Positions 51,560-63,476 of a stretch of DNA of 64,000 bases are shown here, in pieces; within the stretch, counting starts at the first letter, position 1; every line of letters begins with the position of its first letter. This DNA comes from Phorcus lineatus. Lineage: Eukaryota > Mollusca > Gastropoda > Trochida > Trochidae. The notes below the pieces were generated by a model. That model had not been told where the DNA came from. It did no database searches and was given only the letters and a program-made list of their open reading frames with translations. The translations under genes were made by a program, and so were the position numbers. The DNA lies in contig OV121095.1 of assembly GCA_921293015.1 (NCBI GenBank), positions 37,359,484 to 37,423,483 on the forward strand, in the 5' to 3' direction.

Positions 51560-52010
51560 TATGGAACAATCAGCATGTGTAGTTGTACCTTTTGGGATTA
51601 CCAACTTTCTTGATTTTTTTGGGGCCCATTACCTTGTAAAAACAACTTTTCAAAACTTTAAGATCTTTCTCATTGAAACTTGCGATATGGAACACTTTCA
51701 GGTGCAGTGGTATCTTTTGAAGTTTTCAACGTATTCCTACTTTTGGAACTCAAAACCCTAAATGCCTAGCAAACAAATTTGTAAACTTATTCCTACTTTT
51801 GGTACTTTCCTTCGAAACATTTCTTATCATTTTGTTTCTGAACAAGAACTCAAAACTTTAAGGTCTTTCTCATTAAAACTTGCGATATGGAACACTTTCA
51901 GGTGTAGTGGTGTCTTTGAAAGTTTTCAACGTATTCCTACTTTTGGAACTCAAAACCCTAAATGCCTAGCAAACAAAGTTGTAAAACAATCAACATATGT
52001 AGTGGTTCGT
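51560..52010 (+). repeat. Imperfect tandem repeat, about 200-bp period
   Basis: CAAAACTTTAAG at 51651 recurs at 51851. The next roughly 135 bp (CTTGCGATATGGAACACTTT, ATTCCTACTTTTGGAACTCA, CCTAAATGCCTAGCAAACAA) are nearly the same in both. The ORFs of 66 and 114 codons across it read the repeat in different frames, which argues against coding. Confidence 0.8.
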
Positions 52011-53149
52011 TTTGTGTTTTTGTCATCTTCAGGATCCTATTTTTTAGCTGTTTCCATGAAAACACAAGTTAAAATAATGTTTCTGGGGTATAACCTTAAA
52101 AGTTAAAAACCATAACCAATGACACTTAGGATCATAAACAGACATCTTTTGAAGGATTAATTACCAATGATTTCCTTAGGATACTTGCAACTACGAATAT
52201 TAGAATATTAGTTATTTACTGTTTATTAATATAGAATACAGTTTCATAACTATAATATATTTCACTCTTTTGCCTTCATAGGGGATATAGCAGACTATGC
52301 CTGCTTGTTCATTTGTGTATCTTCAAAATAGGAAAGTCTTGTTAGGTCAGAACGTCTGTTTTGACAACTTCATACAAAATCAACTTTCAGGATGTGATGT
52401 TCATGATTTGTTTGTCTCTGTCCCGTTATACGTTTCTGACCTTTGGTTCGACTTTGGCTAACGTCACTGAATCTTTACTTTCATCCGAGTTGAAGGGGTC
52501 AACTTTTCTCAAAAGAAAGAAAAAGCAAGTTTTACATTTGCCTTTAGGCTAACGATACTTTGATGAAGTTTGAAAATGAGAAGTGTGCAATGATATCATC
52601 CCAATGCTAGCAGTGTTTTTTTCATATCTATATCGTCATTTTGAATAATGGTAAGAAGCGAAATAAAGCTTAATACATTCACATCAGATTATGACAATTT
52701 TGTGTACAAGTCACTGAACGAATACAAGGTAAACATAACAATAAGAACAGGTCAATTGAAGCATAAATTGCAAAAACAGATTTGACCCAAGAACATTTTT
52801 ACCTCAGTGATTTAAGATATTAAATTGTAATTATAAGGTGTGATGCTTGAAATGGCACAAATGTTGACGTACAAAATTTTTTAGATTCTTGTTTTTGTCA
52901 TTATGGTCGTTCGTTTCATTCTTGTACACTGAATATTTATACTCTGAATATTTCAGAATCATTGCACAATTTATGATGCCAATTTGATAACATTCTGGCG
53001 AATGGGTGAAATTCTGATTTCAAAGAATGAAAACATAATCTGTTGCCATCTGATTATTTTATGGACACCTCACACGGATCGAGAGATCAAGCACTGGTCT
53101 GATGGAGGTTAAGGTCATCAGTATATATATATAGCAAGACAATGACAGC

Positions 53150-53270
53150 TGAAGTATTATGAATAAGAAAGACAATATTTCTAGATAACAACTTCTTTAT
53201 TTATGATATCCTGACGATTTTGAATAAATGCTTACTTATCATCAGGGATGAAGGGAATATGAAAGGGGGT
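53150..53270 (-). mobile_element. Probable Penelope-like 3' tail with degenerate hammerhead motif
   Basis: On the minus strand CTGATGA (53239-53245) is followed by a weak 5-bp stem (AGTAA with TTATT), AAAATCGTC and AGGATATCATAAATAAAGAA plus GTTGTTATC. The order of core, stem, A-rich core, GTC and AGGAT, followed by ATAAAGAAGTTG, is the layout I know from PLE termini. The second core reads AAAA instead of GAAA, so cleavage activity is unlikely. No coding part is attached. Confidence 0.42.
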
Positions 53271-54769
53271 ACATTTATACTATAGCATAAAACAAGATAA
53301 GTCAATTAGAGAGACTAATTAAATGAGAATAATGCAATGGGCCAATGTCACACTTTTTTACTAAATGCTGTCTCTTTCGCCTGACATGTAAAGAATACTA
53401 TTGTTAATTTTCTGTTTAATGAGATTGATAAATAATATCTGTCGTCTCCTTGTCTCCCCACTTCCATTACAAGTGCTAATGTAAGTATGCCAAACTATGG
53501 TCATTTCAATAAGAGACCTAACTGGTGTTTGTTAAAATTAGGTAACAAGACGGTCAAGGCTTAATTGGAAACATGATATCATGCTTTGAAATATATAAAG
53601 ATGCATGTATAAGAGGACTTTGTTTCTTTAAAGCGGATTTTTCCAAGAATAATTGCTTGTGATGGGTTTAAATCTTTTTAAATTTCTCTCGGTGATTCAA
53701 CTTTTGGTGGAAAATGCAATTGGCATGAGATGGCTTGCTTCACAATCCATGAGAGGTCAGGGCTATGATCGGTTTAGAACGACAATTATGTGAACATTCA
53801 CATGGAGTAATGTCATTCCGTTCCACAAACGCAAACGTCAATATCCACTACAGTGTAATCATTGTGAACAAGAAAACCACTGATATAATGGTTCCAAAAT
53901 AAAGACACAATGTTAGTTATTTTAGTCCAAGGAGGAGTTGATCTGTAATCGTTGTTATACTTTGCATAACAAAAATTGTTTCTTGCTAATATTGCTTCTA
54001 GAATTTATCGTAAAAGAGATGATTATGTCAGCTTATATAGCACAAGGCCCTGTAGGTGCAGTGCAGATAAAGGTTTCTGACATGAGATGAACAAGGATTG
54101 TTTACAAACTATTGTCATAAATCTTGTTTTCATATTATTTCGAAAATTCGCCTTTTATGATTTTAGACACATTCAAGCAAAATTTCATACGTGGAACTTT
54201 ACCCCCCAAAATTCATAAAAATTTAACTAGCGCTTACAAATTTCATTAATAAAACTCACAAACAGCAGTACAACAGAGTTGTAGTCTGATTTGTCAAGTC
54301 GCCTTCCATGTGGAAGGTTTATTTTTTAATTCGGATTCACTTTTGGCATTTCTGGGATAACCTCTAGCCAAAAATCAAACATCTAATGAGATGTCAATCT
54401 CCAGGAGCAGTGACAGATGATTCAAATTCTGTGAGTAATTGTTAAACCCACGGCTCTACATCACATTACCACAAGGACAGAGAGACTGTTCTGACACCTT
54501 ATTGCATCAACGTGATGCCGACATTGTGCAATAAACCGCGAGACACAAACCGATGTGATTGAGAAGCATCATTCAAGCTTGATGGAGAAGTTGGAAATCA
54601 TTACCTTGTCACTCCAGATAATTGCACAAATGGTTTGGTCCAGGTGGTTCTGGATAAACTGTTGTCTGAATTATCACTCAGTAAATGTCATATGTGTTTG
54701 ACAGTGTAAATTTGGCCTTGCTTTGTAATAATTAGTTTTTCATTGAGAAATTCAAAATTTTCATTATCT

Positions 54770-54791
54770 ATAATAATAATATAATAATAAT
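54770..54791. repeat. (TAA)n microsatellite
   Basis: Short ATAATAATAAT run with one interruption. Confidence 0.8.
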
Positions 54792-55629
54792 GACTGGATA
54801 GCCTTCCTTAAAGATGGATTTGTCACTTCACATTATATTATTTCCATTGTTCTAATAGTGTCTTAATGATCCGAATTGTAAATAACTCCACCGAATCGAT
54901 ACTTTCTCCTTTTCTCCATTTCATCTGATTGAACTGCAAGTTGAAGGAGAATCCCGTTTGCTTGTTCCTGTCAAGTGTGTTGCAGGCATGCCAGATAACA
55001 TCAGTTTACACTTGGTTTTGGATGATCTAAGTTGGAATGTTAGTTCTCATGCAAGTGGGTGGTCTTTCGAGCTTCTATTACTGAAGTATCTGTGCTGTAT
55101 TGATAACCTTCATTCTACCAAATTCTAATCATTCCCAAGGCGAAAACCTGACAGCTGTTTACAAATCCAAGATCAAACAGCATTCACATTTGGTCACAGT
55201 AATATATAATATAAACATAATAATAATATAATATAAACATTGCATGATCAATATGGCTAACATATCAAAATGGTTTTCAAAAGCAATGACTCGAATAAAC
55301 TGATAATTACTAAATATTGGCAATTTGAGTTATGATAACATGGCATAAACAACATCTTAATCAATCAAATATAATCAATGTACCTTTGACTAAATATGAT
55401 AATAATTATGATAGAAACACAGAATTCCTACAAAGATATGGAATGTTCACTATAGAATGAACATTGCATACTCAGTTATATTTCTATGATTCACTGTTTC
55501 TTATAGGATCACGTCTTATAATCTTTCATCTGGATGGTAGTGGCCGCTAGTTTGGGGAGTAACCTTTGAAATATTCCCATGGGTGCATCGTCTCCATCAG
55601 TTATATACTTTTTAAAGAATAAAATCACA

Positions 55630-55700
55630 CGGTAAGCTGCCTGGTGGCAAGTGTTTACTCAACTTGTCACATAAAAGGATTATCACCATCTTGGGAGAAA
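55630..55700 (-). repeat. Inverted relative of the 120-bp module, unit C
   Basis: GGTAAGCTGCCTGGTGGCAA then GTGTTTACTCAACTTGTCAC matches the reverse complement of AGTAAACACTTG.CAC.AGGCAGCTTACC in module copies 1-4. It is stronger than the unit B inverted copy. Confidence 0.65.
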
Positions 55701-56399
55701 CTCTGACGTGCATGAAATCACTAATGAGATGTGAATGGCTCACAACACTGCAAATACCTTAAAAGGACGTTTTTTATAGAGGGTATAAACACTGCCATTG
55801 ACAGAAGTGAAATATTGAAAATGTGACCTGTGCCACAATACAAAGCATCACTTATGTTAAATGTAAACTAATTGCAATTCCAGAATTTGACAAAACTTTA
55901 TATTTGAATTTTATATTAGAACACATATAGAAATAGAAAAAAGCACTCACCAAAAAGACACATGTAATGTTATGAATATGAATATCCGCTCTCATTAAGC
56001 ATTTTGAAATGTTCCTCAAGACATATTAGTAAGCATCAAGTCTTAACTAACTATCAAGTGTTTGAACATGACACTGGATGTTGTCTGAAGTTCTTACACT
56101 TTTAGGGAATCTCTGGCAATTTCACACCAAAAGTTTCATGAAATTGGAGAAGTAAAAAAGGCTCACCTGCTAAATCAGTGTATATGAATCCGCTCTGGCT
56201 CCTTCCTTTCGAGCCAAATTATCCTCAATGATCAGTGAAATACAAGACTTTTTAAATAGCATTTACCTCAACCATTTCTGCGACAAAAACCTATGATTCT
56301 GACAGTTCACATCAACAATTCAGAATGTTAAGCTTTTCATTCAAATAGAAGCCTGAATAGCATCATTTATTAATCATATGTCTCTCATACCATTTAATC

Positions 56400-56810
56400 A
56401 CACTAACACATTTAACGTCCACATTTTAAATTCTCAAGATAATCTAAGTAATTTTATTTCTTAGCAAAAGCATCTATTTTGAGGAATAGGAATAAGTGAT
56501 AAATGACTATAGATTAAGTTTGAGAGTAGATATTAGAATAAGTCTGTAAAGGGTTGTTCTTCTTCGAAAGTGAAAGGCCTAAAATGCTGAAATATTCTGA
56601 TATAATCCAATACTTTGCTATCCAATTATTCAAACTAATACACATTTAATGGTCACATTCTAAATGAGGAAACACAATGTCATATAAGTAAATTCATTTC
56701 GTAGCTGAAGTGTATGTCTGGAGGAGTTGAATTAAGAGATAAACGACTATACATTGAGTTTGACAGAAGATATTACAAATAGTCTTGGACGAGGCTGTGG
56801 ATTTACCGTC
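56400..56810 (+). repeat. Unit-end landmark, unit C, locally duplicated
   Basis: Two related segments, about 56400-56550 and 56640-56790, share ACACATTTAA.GTC.ACATT.TAAAT, GATAAA.GACTATA.ATT.AGTTTGA and GA.ATATTA.AA.AGTCT. Both match 48420-48600 at the end of unit B. Confidence 0.6.
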
Positions 56811-58429
56811 GGTTATTCAATTAACAATTTGTTTGTTTGACCGCCTATTTGATAGTTCGCATTTTCGAAATAACGCATCATTTACTTATCATTCATAACA
56901 GAAGAGTAGGAGTAGATTCCAACTTGAAATAGAAGATGATGAAGGCAATATATTGTTGTATTATGTATCACACTATCTGTAATTCTTGTACCTTATCGCG
57001 TTCTTTGTGTCAATCACATCAACACCCTCGTCATGTCAGTCAACACCACAAGCACTGACTGTATCAAAATCTATCCAACACCTCCATCAGGTCTTGACAA
57101 AGTGGGCAAGGTGGTAGTCCTTAATCCATGTCTTCAGATAGGACTTTTCTATATGCCATATTCAAATTTGGCGCAGGACCATTTGCCTCGTGTGATCTTA
57201 ATACTGATATAACACTGACGCAAATCATTACAAATATGACAGTGCAGTGCAGTGCGTGTCTGCTTTGTATGACTTTATTGCAGTAGCTTCCAATCAAGTT
57301 TTCCTTATTCCGACAGAAAGTAAACTTTAATGACTTTACCCTAATTTTCTTCTTTTTCAAGGAACATTGATCATAGAGTCACTTGGAAAGAAATGACTAT
57401 TCTGAGAAGTCAGAGGGCATGAGACTTATTGCTAAGTTGGTAAAGAAACCCAAATTTATTTTCGATTGTAGACTCTTGAGGTAAGTTGTAAAGAGCAGCT
57501 CAGTGTCAAAGCGACCAACAGTAACACTAGCATATAGCTGTTAAACAGACCGAAATAGCAAGGGAGTGTTGACTCTTCACATACGTTGAAAAGAGCACTT
57601 ATGAAGTGCCCTACTGTGCCGAGGTTCGATAACACATCAGATTGTGATTTTCAATAGAATTTGGATGACAGTATTTGCTTTTAAACGTAAAATTGTGTTT
57701 AGTTTCGATTAGAAAATTAAAGTTACAATGAAAGGTCGGTAACAATAACATGATTTATGTCTCGATATTGCTGTCTGTTCTTGAGAGAAACTTTGATAAT
57801 TGACCAACAATTACTAGACAAAGACTTAATGGGTAGCAGTTGTCAGAAAAGTCTGTGTTTGACAGACTGGTAAGTCTTTATCCTTAAATGGGAGCAATCA
57901 TAAGGGCAATCAGCTTTTCAAGGCAATTGTGTGTCTAGGGTAATTATCGAACTGATCTTCTTTGTGATAATGAGAGGAATCAGTTTCTAAAATAAACCCT
58001 GATACGCTCATCAAGTGAATATCAGAACGACCGTCCTTCAAGATGGCAGTTCTGTATGAAAGTGAAACATTTGAGGTCATGCCTATGTGTTCAGCAAGTT
58101 AAAGGCGTTCATATAACATCTAATTTAACAAGTTTTATTCTCTCATTCCTGGTCTCAATTGTATCATCTCAGCATTGTTTGTTATCATACTGTTTTAAAT
58201 CACAAACCTTGTCTACTTCTTTTATTTTTAGAATACAAAAAAAGATTATTTGTATTAGCCTTTTGCAAATTCAAATATGTACGCATCTTAACCGCACAGA
58301 AGTAGCTCAATTCTTACCTGAATAACACAAATCGTTTTATAATTTTTCATTAAAACAATATTTTCAGCCAAATCTGCCTCTTAGATTTATAAACGAGACA
58401 GGTAAATTTAAAAGGTGATATGTATATAC
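56811..58429. other. Non-coding stretch beyond the array
   Basis: No further array landmark, coding region or repeat was recognised. Small ORFs at 57121-57360 and 58056-58325 lack signatures. Confidence 0.35.
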
Positions 58430-58635
58430 AACAACTGCATGAAAAACTATTTATTTGTCAACAACAACTACAAATACATGAAAAACGATATATGAATATA
58501 TAAACATATATAAACTAGTTGAAAAACGATTTATCTATTAAAAAACGACTACATGAAAGAAGATATATCCATAAAAAAACTAATTGAAAAAAGATATAAT
58601 CATAAATAACAACTGCATGAAAAACGGCAGCTCTG
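58430..58635 (+). repeat. Degenerate minisatellite, units about 35-50 bp
   Basis: Repeated words AACTGCATGAAAAAC (58433, 58610), TACATGAAAAACGATATATG (58476), TAGTTGAAAAACGATTTAT and TACATGAAAGAAGATATAT share one pattern (an A-rich TGAAAAACGATATAT core), giving at least five diverged units. Confidence 0.75.
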
Positions 58636-60584
58636 AGCACGTGAGACAAAGTTTAGTTTATTACTTGTAGGCACTGTTTATTCTTTTATACTTGTTTGTG
58701 CATCTGTGAAAACGGATCACAAAGTATATGTCTTTAACTATTGTATTTCTTGATACAGACAAACCTCGTATATATACCTAGATTTTGTGTATCGGACGAT
58801 GTTGGAGAGAAACAAAAATATCTTCCTAAAACGTAGCCTCGTTGCGACTAGAAACTAGGCAATACGAAATTTTATCAGTTAATGAAAGTGATCGTGTTGA
58901 AAACGAGCTAGATGTACTGTTTCGCTGTGATGTTTATTTAACCTTTATAAATGTTCAAGTATTCATTTGGTCAATTCTTATATTTCAACTGACTGGGATA
59001 AACTTTTACTCTGTCAAGATGATGACATGTGTCACTAATTTGCAAAAACTTGTTTTTTATACCACAAAGAACAAAAATCTTTTATTTTCTTAAGTAAACT
59101 CCAATTTTATTTAAAATTATATATTTTTTCAACTGTACCTTTATGCTTTTTGTTTCACATTCAGTGGTTTTACACTCTTTTATTTTAGTTCAATACTACT
59201 ATGTATTTGATATATTTTTGTACAGAAATGAGACGTTAACGTTGATAAAAAAAATTCCGTCTGTATTCACGTACAGGAGCCGGGCTTAATGACCGACGCC
59301 GACATTTCAAACAATGTGTCTATATTCCTACCAAAGAAACATACATTCACCCAGAAGCCCTCACTACTGTTTTCCACACGACTTGTTACGTTAATTGATA
59401 ATCCCTTGACGTCAGTGTTAATCAACTTTCTGTAAGCATTCATGAATCGTGTGAATTAGGGAATGTAGAATCGATTCTAAGAACATCTAAGAACATGTAA
59501 TGTTCTTGCAATGATGAATGTAAACAACACCTGTTGAATCGAATTTATAAAATTTCCATATCGCGTTTTCTCATTGTTGCTCATCATTTCATTGACATAT
59601 TGAATAGCTTGTATAAGTGTCTTACTTAGTGCTTGAATAGAGTTTTTATTACTCACCCATGTTAGATACTGCTAACTAATTTAATGCCGCTGCATGTATG
59701 ATGTAAACATACAAGCACTGTCGTAACAATGGCAGCCAAGTCCCGTAAATGTTAGTTTCGGCACTCTGTCAGCAATTATGCTTGATGTTTGTGGGTAAGT
59801 AATAAACAGAATACTGAATGTTCTACCATGCAATGCTATTTTAATCAAACTCGTGAATGATTTGGTATCAAACTCGCTTTCGACTGTTTTACACTAAATC
59901 ATTAACTCGTTTAATAAAAGTAGTAATAAATGGAAGGTCGTTTAGAATCCTCTCATTATCTATCACAGTCGTAAACTCTATCCGTGCGATTTTCAGGTGT
60001 TACAAAACGTCCATTCAAACGAGATTCGACTACATTCTGATTTCTATCCCTTTTATTTCTCTCATCTGACATGTATGATTTTCAGTTGAATTATATTGGC
60101 ATGTAAAAGACATGACAGTGTTATGCCGACATGTCCAGACTTGTTAAGATGAAGTAATCTGTGTCGCCTCAATGAAAGCAAACTCGTGCTATTACTTAAT
60201 CTTCTAAATACATTCACAATTGACCTTACAATGCCATCCGTCTGTCGAAATGTTTCTTCTCTTATGTAGGATAATCGTCTCTTTGGAATACCTTACGATC
60301 TCTTCCTTTTTTCCAATCTGACATTTTGTCTTAAGGTTTTGAGATATGACTTGTTACAATGTTACATACTTGCTACTTATGATAAATATAACACTCATAC
60401 ACTTTTTCAAAATAAACAAAAACAGTGAGCTTTAATGCTTACTGTAGGTGTTTTTAATCTGATATTCCATTTGTATATTATTCACGTTAAATCCAGATAT
60501 TATTTACAATTTGATCAGATTCATTTTTGTCATTATTGGAATTTAAAATGTCATCCTCTTTTGCTTTAATTGACACTACAAGAA
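58636..60584. other. AT-rich non-coding stretch
   Basis: No coding signal. ORFs at 58842-59093 and 59857-60069 show no family features. Confidence 0.35.
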
Positions 60585-60587
60585 AAG

Positions 60588-60758
60588 GTGGGGTTTCCTA
60601 CTGCATTATACGGCATTAAACCCTAAGAGTTTAATGCAATTTCCTCTGGAGGAAACCCTAGGCGTTTAATGACATTTCATCAGCATTAACCAGGGAATTT
60701 CCTCAGCGAAGGAAATGCCATGAAACTTCATTAAACTAGAGGAAACTGCAGGAAATTT
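60588..60758. repeat. Dense cluster of small palindromes
   Basis: Three perfect inverted repeats lie in 105 bp: GCATTAAAC 60613-60621 with GTTTAATGC 60629-60637; TTCCTC 60641-60646 with GAGGAA 60649-60654; ATTTCC 60697-60702 with GGAAAT 60711-60716. The word TTTCCT or its complement occurs seven times, and TTTAATG or CATTAA five times, in alternating orientation. It could be a small foldback element or a processed structured RNA template. The flanks are ordinary AT-rich DNA. Confidence 0.7.
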
Positions 60759-61590
60759 TTGTGTTTGTGTCATGTTGAAATTTCTTATTTGTTTACAAGT
60801 ATGTGTTGAAAAAATGTTTAGTAGAGATAACATGAAATAATAAGTTATTTCCTGTTAGAGAATTTTTGTGTATCTTTGTTGTACAAATGAAAAAAATATA
60901 TATAAACGCTCTGAATAAATATTTATATATAAAAATGTTTACTAAATTACATAGATAGTGATAAGAAGCATTAATTGAATTTTATATTCTAACCATATAC
61001 ATGTACTATACTAAGTGAAATGGACATTAATAAAAATTAAAAGGTCGTACTGGTATATTAAAGGGATGAATGGTACCTTTCATTCATAGGCATAATCTAT
61101 ACGTTACAACATAGAAATATGATTTTAGTTTTTAGTTCAATTCATTGATGTGATCGTTTTTGGAGACATTGCGTAGCCCGGTGACAAAGCTAAGTAAATG
61201 CTCATGGCTGTAACTGAAGACTACATTCAAAAGATGAAATGCAAATAAACCGTATATAAATAATTTATACTATCAAAGCAAGTATACTGGTAGTTCAGCT
61301 GCAAAACAAACATATGAAACTTACCTTTTTCAGAGAATGTATCCATACAAACACAAATATCCAATTCCTGTTATAGGTAAGAACACATATTTAACTATTA
61401 TGACTGATCTTAGATAGCACACGTTAACGGCAGCAAGTTCAACCTACCACGACCAAAGTTTTTTTCACATTATGACAAGTCATGAACAGATTTTATGACT
61501 GTCTAATGCTTACTTACGTTCATTGGTTGTTATTTAGCCCCTGAGATCTCATTAGACAACTTGTTAATGTTACTTACTTAAGTTGAGAGT
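60759..61590. other. AT-rich non-coding stretch
   Basis: Nothing recognisable. Confidence 0.35.
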
Positions 61591-61651
61591 TTTGTTGTTG
61601 TTGGGTTGGAGTTTAACGTCTGCTTCCACCTCTTGGTGATTTCGCCGACGT

Positions 61652-61708
61652 GGCTATGTTACTTATTTAATTAGTGGGGAGAATAAATAGAAATTAAGTA
61701 ACATAGCC
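61652..61708. repeat. Perfect 14-bp inverted repeat
   Basis: GGCTATGTTACTTA (61652-61665) and TAAGTAACATAGCC (61695-61708) are exact reverse complements with a 29-nt loop, just upstream of the tail of the minus-strand element. Confidence 0.85.
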
Positions 61709-62105
61709 ATGGGGTATTTACTAAGAAAGGGGACGGGAGATGGGGGTGGGTAGTGGCGGTGGGGGGTGGGGGTGAGGGGTTTAGGGGGGGGGGGAGGAGA
61801 GGAGGGGAGGGGTATGGTGAAGTAGTAGAGTAGTAGAGTGATACTTTGTGAATCGACACAGCCAAGCCGATAGTGTAGTCCTCCTTTGGTGGTCCCAAGC
61901 AAGCAGCAGCACAAGGCAGCAGGCAAGTGCGGCCTCCCCCGGGGAGGTCAGGCACCCCACAGGGACAGGAGGGCTTAACTAAAAAATGGTAAAGAGAAAA
62001 TAACAAAAGGGAGGGGTGGGGTGCTGACTAAACAGCAAAAGTAAAGGGGTAAAAAACCTATAAAAAATATAAATAAGTGGTGGGGAGTTAGGTTAGGCTG
62101 TGTGA

Positions 62106-63293
62106 TTAAAGTTCCAGGAGCAGAAGGTAAGATGCCCGTATGGTGATGTCCTTGCTCAGTCTGCATGGTCGTGAATGTTCTAAGGACCTGGCAAGGACCT
62201 TCTGTTGGTACATAATGGGCATCTGATAGTGTTCCATCTGCTCCAGGAGGTGTTCAGCGTTGAGAATGGTGATTCTTTCTAGTTTGTTGTCCGTCTGGTA
62301 TTGTTTAGTTAATATGATAAAGTCTCCTGGCATTTCGCTTAGTGGGGGCACATAGTAATTTAGTCCATTTAGGTTTCTTATAGTCAGCAGTTCTGGGGTT
62401 TGGTGTGCCTCAATGGCGTCCTTAAAAGCTTGAGTTGAATGTTGGTTTAGGTCCCCGAGAGATCCGTTGGCGTGAAGTGGTGGGGTTGGAGAGAGCACTG
62501 GGATTGAGATCAGAGGGTTGCTTACGCTGAGATTGATGTGTTGGAGCCGGGTTAGGTGGTAAGGCAGTTTGATAGTTTACTGGATCGAAATCGGGGTTTG
62601 TGGAAAGTTGCTTAAGCTGGGTTTGTTGATTTGGAGCCGGGTTTTGTAATGGAGGGATTTGATTGGTTGCTGGAGGGCAGGGGGGTAGGGAATCTGTAGG
62701 GGGTAAGGGTTGTTGGGTAGTGAGTGATGGTTGGGCTGGGGGTTTAGCTGTAAGTGGTGAAATAGTGGTTTGTGGTTGGGGTGGGACATCTTCTTCCATA
62801 CAGACGAAGGAGTAGTGACTGAGATTAGAGTGAATACTGGGGGTAGTGGATGGAGGTCGTTCTGGGGTGGGGGTAGAGCAGACTGTAGGTCTTTTAGTGG
62901 TGGGTTTATTAACATTAGTGTGGGTGGTGGGAGGGAGTTGGGATGGATTTCCGGGGGGAGTGGGTATAGGTGGTGGTAGGTTTGGGGAGTCGTGGTGGGT
63001 GGGGAGGAATATAGTTAGGGGTTGAGGGGGGTGGGGGGGGGGGGTGGAGGATTTGGTGGTAGTGGTTGGGATGGTTGTTGTTGGATAGTTGGATTTAGTG
63101 CAAATTGGGGTTGAGGTGGGTTGGACTTACTCTTAGGTTGGGAAAGGTCGAAGTTAATAGTTATAGTTATCCTGTTTGTAGCGTAGTCAGTGTTGGAGTT
63201 GAAGTCTGATACTCGATAGCTGAGGCAGGGTTGCATGGTCTGTGAGAGGTGACGTGGTAGAGCCTTGTCTAAGGATATCCAGCGGCGGTCCAT
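62106..63293 (-). CDS. Proline-rich reading frame, unidentified, with probable frameshifts
   Basis: It starts at ATG 63293 (MDRRWISLDKALPRHLSQTM) about 165 bp after the TATA box. The first roughly 50 residues are mixed in composition (YRVSDFNSNTDYATNRITIT). About 230 residues of Pro, Gln, Thr and Asn linker follow. A last roughly 110 residues are globular-looking (AFKDAIEAHQTPELLTIRNL ... LERITILNAEHLLEQMEHY) and end at 62106. The frame changes at the G12 run 63033-63044 and again somewhere in 62422-62520, where two frames overlap. Each change could be a real mutation, a homopolymer error or recoding. It resembles ORF1 proteins of retroelements in layout only; no zinc knuckle or RRM motif is visible. 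Family unknown. Confidence 0.45.
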
Positions 63294-63457
63294 GGTGTTG
63301 TAAATATAGTAGCGTGGCGAGAGGGGCGGTAATGGCGTCCGCGGCGGCAGTGTGGTCTCCAGAACCGGTGCTCGTGAGAGCTGTAGAGAGACGTCCGAAC
63401 AGTGTGAGAGCTCAGACGCCTATGGAGAGTTTTGTTAATGTTGAGTTACTTTTTGTT

Positions 63458-63476
63458 TTTATAAAGCAGTCACGTG
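63458..63476 (-). promoter_or_regulatory. E-box plus TATA box promoter
   Basis: CACGTG (63471-63476) and TATAAA on the minus strand (63458-63463) lie 7 bp apart. The expected RNA start would be near 63430, inside a CpG-containing leader about 140 bp before the ATG at 63293. Spacing and composition fit an RNA polymerase II promoter. Confidence 0.45.

Larger units (their letters stand above)
52690..55200 (+). repeat. Tandem-array unit C, block II
   Basis: Third copy of the block II landmarks: AATTGAAGCATAAATTGCAA (52755), GGTTAAGGTCATCAGTATAT (53108), TTTTGGTGGAAAATGCAATT (53703), GTCATTCCGTTCCACAAACG (53811), ACAAGGACAGAGAGACTG (54471) and TTCCTGTCAAGTGTGTTGCA (54965). It is interrupted at about 53150-53270 by a retroelement tail. 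Confidence 0.8.

Noticed and set aside
51561-52106. Two adjacent ORFs (66 and 114 codons)
   Set aside because: They read the same 200-bp tandem repeat in different frames, which is not expected for coding repeats.
59490-59506. AGAACA and TGTTCT inverted half-sites, like a steroid receptor element
   Set aside because: The spacer is 5 bp rather than 3, and there is no gene nearby to regulate.
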